Source: Virgibacillus sp. SK37 (lineage in GTDB: Bacteria > Bacillota > Bacilli > Bacillales > Amphibacillaceae). From it: a stretch of 64,000 nucleotides of DNA. The stretch covers positions 434,001-498,000 of the forward strand of contig NZ_CP007161.1 of the NCBI RefSeq assembly GCF_000725285.1, read 5' to 3'. The position numbers and the translations under genes are program-made. Each line of letters starts with the position of its first letter. Position 1 is the stretch's first letter. The notes beneath the pieces were generated by a model. That model ran no database searches and was not told where the DNA came from. It worked only from the letters and a program-made list of their open reading frames with translations. Shown here piece by piece: positions 61,744 through 64,000 of the stretch.

Positions 61744-62913
61744 ATGAAGAGCCAGTTAAAGAAGGAATTGAACAATATTATAGGTGAATTATGTAACATG
61801 AGTGATCATCTCTATGAAAACCCTGAGATCGGTGATCAGGAATATAATTCTATGATGCTTTTAACGCAATATCTTGAACAACATAACTTTCATATTGAAG
61901 AAAATATTGTAGATAGAAAGACCGCATTTAAAGCTGAATTTAACAGTGGTAAACCCGGTCCTGTCATTGCATATTTAGCTGAATATGATGCACTACCTGA
62001 AGTGGGACATGGATGTGGTCATAATCTAATAGGGACGATGAGTGTAGGCGCAGGTATTATCTTAAGTAAACTATTAAATGACATAGGAGGTAGTATTGTA
62101 GTATTAGGTACACCTGCAGAGGAAACGAACGGAGCTAAAGTGCCGATGAGCGAAAAAGGGATTTTTGACTCCATTGATGTGGCCATGATGGTTCATCCTT
62201 CTGACCAATCCTATGAAAGTGGCGACTCGCTGGCAATGGATGCAATACAATTTACCTATAAGGGTAAAACATCTCATGCGGCAGCATCTCCGGAAAAGGG
62301 GATTAATGCTTTAGACAGTGTTATTCAATTGTTCAACGGTATTAACGCATTAAGGGAACACTTGCCCGACGATGTACGCATACATGGGATTATCTCTGAG
62401 GGCGGACTAGCTGCTAATGTAGTTCCTGACAAAGCGGTAGCACAATTTTATGTGCGTTCTAAGGAACGAAGCTGCTTGAATGAAGTTGTTGAGAAAGTTA
62501 TTAATATAGCAAATGGTGCAGCATTAATGACAGGGGCTAAACTGAACGTTTCAAATTATGAATTAAGCTATGACAATATGAAAACAAACCAAGCTCTATC
62601 AAACACTTTTACAGCTAATTTAAAAAATATAAGTGAGCAGCCAATTCAGTCTGCAAAGATGAGCTATGGTTCGATTGACATGGGAAATGTTAGCCAGGTA
62701 GTCCCTGCAATTCATCCATATATTAGTTTAAACAAGCCTGGGTTAGTAGGACATACAGTAGAATTTGCTGATCAAACGATTACAGCAGACGGACATCAAA
62801 CGTTGGCAGAAGGTGTATTGGCCCTGGCTGAGACAGGTTATGATGTGTTGACAGACCCATCGCTATTTAAGGAAATTCAACAAGAATTTAATAAACTTCA
62901 TCAACTTGTATAA
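61744..62913 (+). CDS. M20-family amidohydrolase
   Basis: 389-aa zinc hydrolase of the M20D/PM20D2-AbgB group. YLAEYDALPEVGHGCGHNLIG (about residues 75-95) and LGTPAEETNGAK (about 122-133) supply metal ligands; GKTSHAAASPEKGINALD begins the dimerisation domain. Likely cleaves N-acyl amino acids, aminobenzoyl-glutamate or small peptides. TTGGAGG precedes the ATG. Cotranscribed with an amino-acid importer, suggesting use of an imported conjugate. Confidence 0.85.
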   Translation: MKSQLKKELNNIIGELCNMSDHLYENPEIGDQEYNSMMLLTQYLEQHNFHIEENIVDRKTAFKAEFNSGKPGPVIAYLAEYDALPEVGHGCGHNLIGTMSVGAGIILSKLLNDIGGSIVVLGTPAEETNGAKVPMSEKGIFDSIDVAMMVHPSDQSYESGDSLAMDAIQFTYKGKTSHAAASPEKGINALDSVIQLFNGINALREHLPDDVRIHGIISEGGLAANVVPDKAVAQFYVRSKERSCLNEVVEKVINIANGAALMTGAKLNVSNYELSYDNMKTNQALSNTFTANLKNISEQPIQSAKMSYGSIDMGNVSQVVPAIHPYISLNKPGLVGHTVEFADQTITADGHQTLAEGVLALAETGYDVLTDPSLFKEIQQEFNKLHQLV

Positions 62914-62935
62914 AGAGAAAAGAGGAGAATATACA

Positions 62936-63715
62936 TTGAAAAAAATAATCGGCACACTCACTTTATTAGTCTTAGTTATTACTTTATTGGCAGCATGTGG
63001 GAAAGGTGAAGCAAATTCAGAAGGAAAAAATCAAGATACAGAAGATAAAAAAATACTAAAGATGGCAACTTCAGCTGATTTTCCTCCATTTGAGTCACGC
63101 GATACAGCAGGCAATTTCGAAGGCTTTGATATTGACTTAGCCAATATGGTAGCAGAGGAATTAGGTTATGAGCTGGAGATTGAAGACATGAAATTTGATG
63201 GATTAATCGGTGCTTTACAGTCTGGAAGAGTCGACATGGTTATGGCTGGAATGAGTGCAACAGAAAAGCGAAGAAAGAATGTTGATTTCTCTACGGAATA
63301 CAACCGTTCAGGTGAAATGTTTATTTTTAAACCAGCAAACGCTTTTAAAGATCTTGATAGTTTGAAAGGGAAAACAATAGGAGTGCAGCTTGGTACCATA
63401 CAGGAAGAAGGCGCTGATGCCTTGAATGAAGAATATGGCTTTACAGTTAAGAAAGTAGATGATGCTGGAACAATGATCCAGGAGCTTAACTCAAATCGTA
63501 TTGATGTAGCATATATGGATAAATCTGTTGCCAAAGGATATATCAAGGAGCAGGATTTGCAAGGCTTTGATGATCCAACAACGAGTTCTCCTGGAATGGG
63601 CATTGCATTTCCAAAAGATAGTGACCTTGTGGAAGATGTGAACAATGCGTTAAAAAAGTTTGAAGAAAACGGAAAACTGCAAAAGCTGAAAGATAAATGG
63701 CTGAATGAACAATAA
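62936..63715 (+). CDS. Amino-acid ABC transporter substrate-binding lipoprotein
   Basis: 259-aa family 3 solute-binding protein. Lipobox LLAAC (Cys about residue 21), charged linker, then MATSADFPPFESRDTAGNFEGFDIDLA and MVMAGMSATEKRRKNVDFSTEY. Resembles ArtP-type basic/polar amino-acid binders. ATG 62906 lies inside the M20 gene with no ribosome-binding site; TTG 62936 follows AGAGGAG. Confidence 0.9.
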   Translation: MKKIIGTLTLLVLVITLLAACGKGEANSEGKNQDTEDKKILKMATSADFPPFESRDTAGNFEGFDIDLANMVAEELGYELEIEDMKFDGLIGALQSGRVDMVMAGMSATEKRRKNVDFSTEYNRSGEMFIFKPANAFKDLDSLKGKTIGVQLGTIQEEGADALNEEYGFTVKKVDDAGTMIQELNSNRIDVAYMDKSVAKGYIKEQDLQGFDDPTTSSPGMGIAFPKDSDLVEDVNNALKKFEENGKLQKLKDKWLNEQ

Positions 63716-63746
63716 TAACAACATAGAGAGAAAGAGGTGGTAAGGC

Positions 63747-64000
63747 ATGAATTTGGACTTTAGCCAGATCGTGCCTTATATTCCTTTTATGCTAGAGGGA
63801 ATATGGGTTACGTTAAAATTTGTTAGTACTTCCATTGTGATTGGATTTATTATAGGTACATTATTAGCATTATGCAAGATTACTAAGATACCAGTATTAA
63901 AGGTTGTAGCTGATATTTATACATCCATCTTCCGGGGGACACCCTTAATTTTGCAATTAATGATTTTTTACTTTGCTGTACCACAATTGACAGGGTACGA
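63747..64000 (+). CDS. Amino-acid ABC transporter permease, 5' part
   Basis: ATG after AAAGAGGTGG opens a frame that runs off the window after about 84 residues. MLEGIWVTLKFVSTSIVIGFIIGTLLAL and YTSIFRGTPLILQLMIFYFA are the first helices and EA-loop-side motif of HisMQ permeases. Pairs with the preceding lipoprotein; an ATPase gene probably follows. Confidence 0.88.
   Translation, partial: MNLDFSQIVPYIPFMLEGIWVTLKFVSTSIVIGFIIGTLLALCKITKIPVLKVVADIYTSIFRGTPLILQLMIFYFAVPQLTGY

Noticed and set aside
63166-63645. 159-codon frame opposite the substrate-binding lipoprotein gene
   Set aside because: Antisense shadow without ribosome-binding site.

Overview
The window is AT-rich, densely packed chromosomal DNA of a low-GC Firmicute of the family Bacillaceae. 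Gene content (YclNOPQ-type petrobactin importer, YfhC-type nitroreductase, YdaT, YtzI, BioY/BioB, T-box leaders, Fur/sigma-B/sigma-D type sites) matches Bacillus relatives. An ectoine/hydroxyectoine importer (ehuBCDA) and many GC-rich interspersed repeats point towards a halotolerant genus such as Oceanobacillus or Virgibacillus; that placement is inference. No rRNA, tRNA, IS element, prophage or CRISPR array was seen.

Layout. 1-3750 (minus): front of a trp operon (trpE-G-D-C) behind two tandem tryptophan T-boxes. 3956-5056: stand-alone ddl. 5100-5830: long repeat region. 5828-15804: amino-acid symporter, Fur-boxed nitroreductase, membrane transporter, guanine-deaminase-like enzyme, DUF2269 protein, HD phosphohydrolase, VanY-type carboxypeptidase, MFS exporter, orphan OppA-type lipoprotein, and an MscL with a zinc ribbon tail. 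15879-17283: NERD nuclease-like protein followed by a 52-bp minisatellite. 17284-21800: pepT, sulfurtransferase plus tag, and bioY-bioB under a BirA-like palindrome. 21975-27046: chemoreceptor with a sigma-D-like promoter, GNAT protein, amidase, aldo/keto reductase. 27200-29011: leader-peptide-controlled second rsgA facing a small alarmone hydrolase. 29301-32664: fni, a sigma-B-type stress gene (ydaT), MBL hydrolase, FrnE/DsbA-like protein. 32761-36896: Fur-controlled yclNOPQ. 37354-38792: SurA-like lipoprotein and repeats. 38793-47261: complete histidine operon hisZ-G-D-B-H-A-F-IE-C (minus) with hisJ divergent, which together with host PRPP supply covers the whole pathway. 47424-49609: DUF454 protein, DUF915 lipase-like protein, murB. 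50115-53282: ehuBCDA. 53672-59672: panE, ytzI, oxidoreductase, cwlK-like peptidase, a plsY paralogue, DUF456 protein, pdxK, pncA, GNAT protein. 59757-61444: proline T-box and archaeal-type proS. 61744-64000: M20 hydrolase with the start of an amino-acid ABC importer.

The clearest candidate for an undescribed regulatory system is at 27260-27368. A 24-codon ORF with a good Shine-Dalgarno sequence precedes an rsgA paralogue, and a TTCCTCC segment can pair either with GGAGGAA inside the small ORF or with the identical GGAGGAA that forms the rsgA ribosome-binding site. This is the architecture of translation-attenuation leaders known from inducible resistance genes, here placed before a ribosome-assembly GTPase. 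Other points of interest are the tandem T-boxes that differ at the base reading the tRNA discriminator, a nested GC-rich insertion in a repeat copy, and two unrelated tandem-repeat families.
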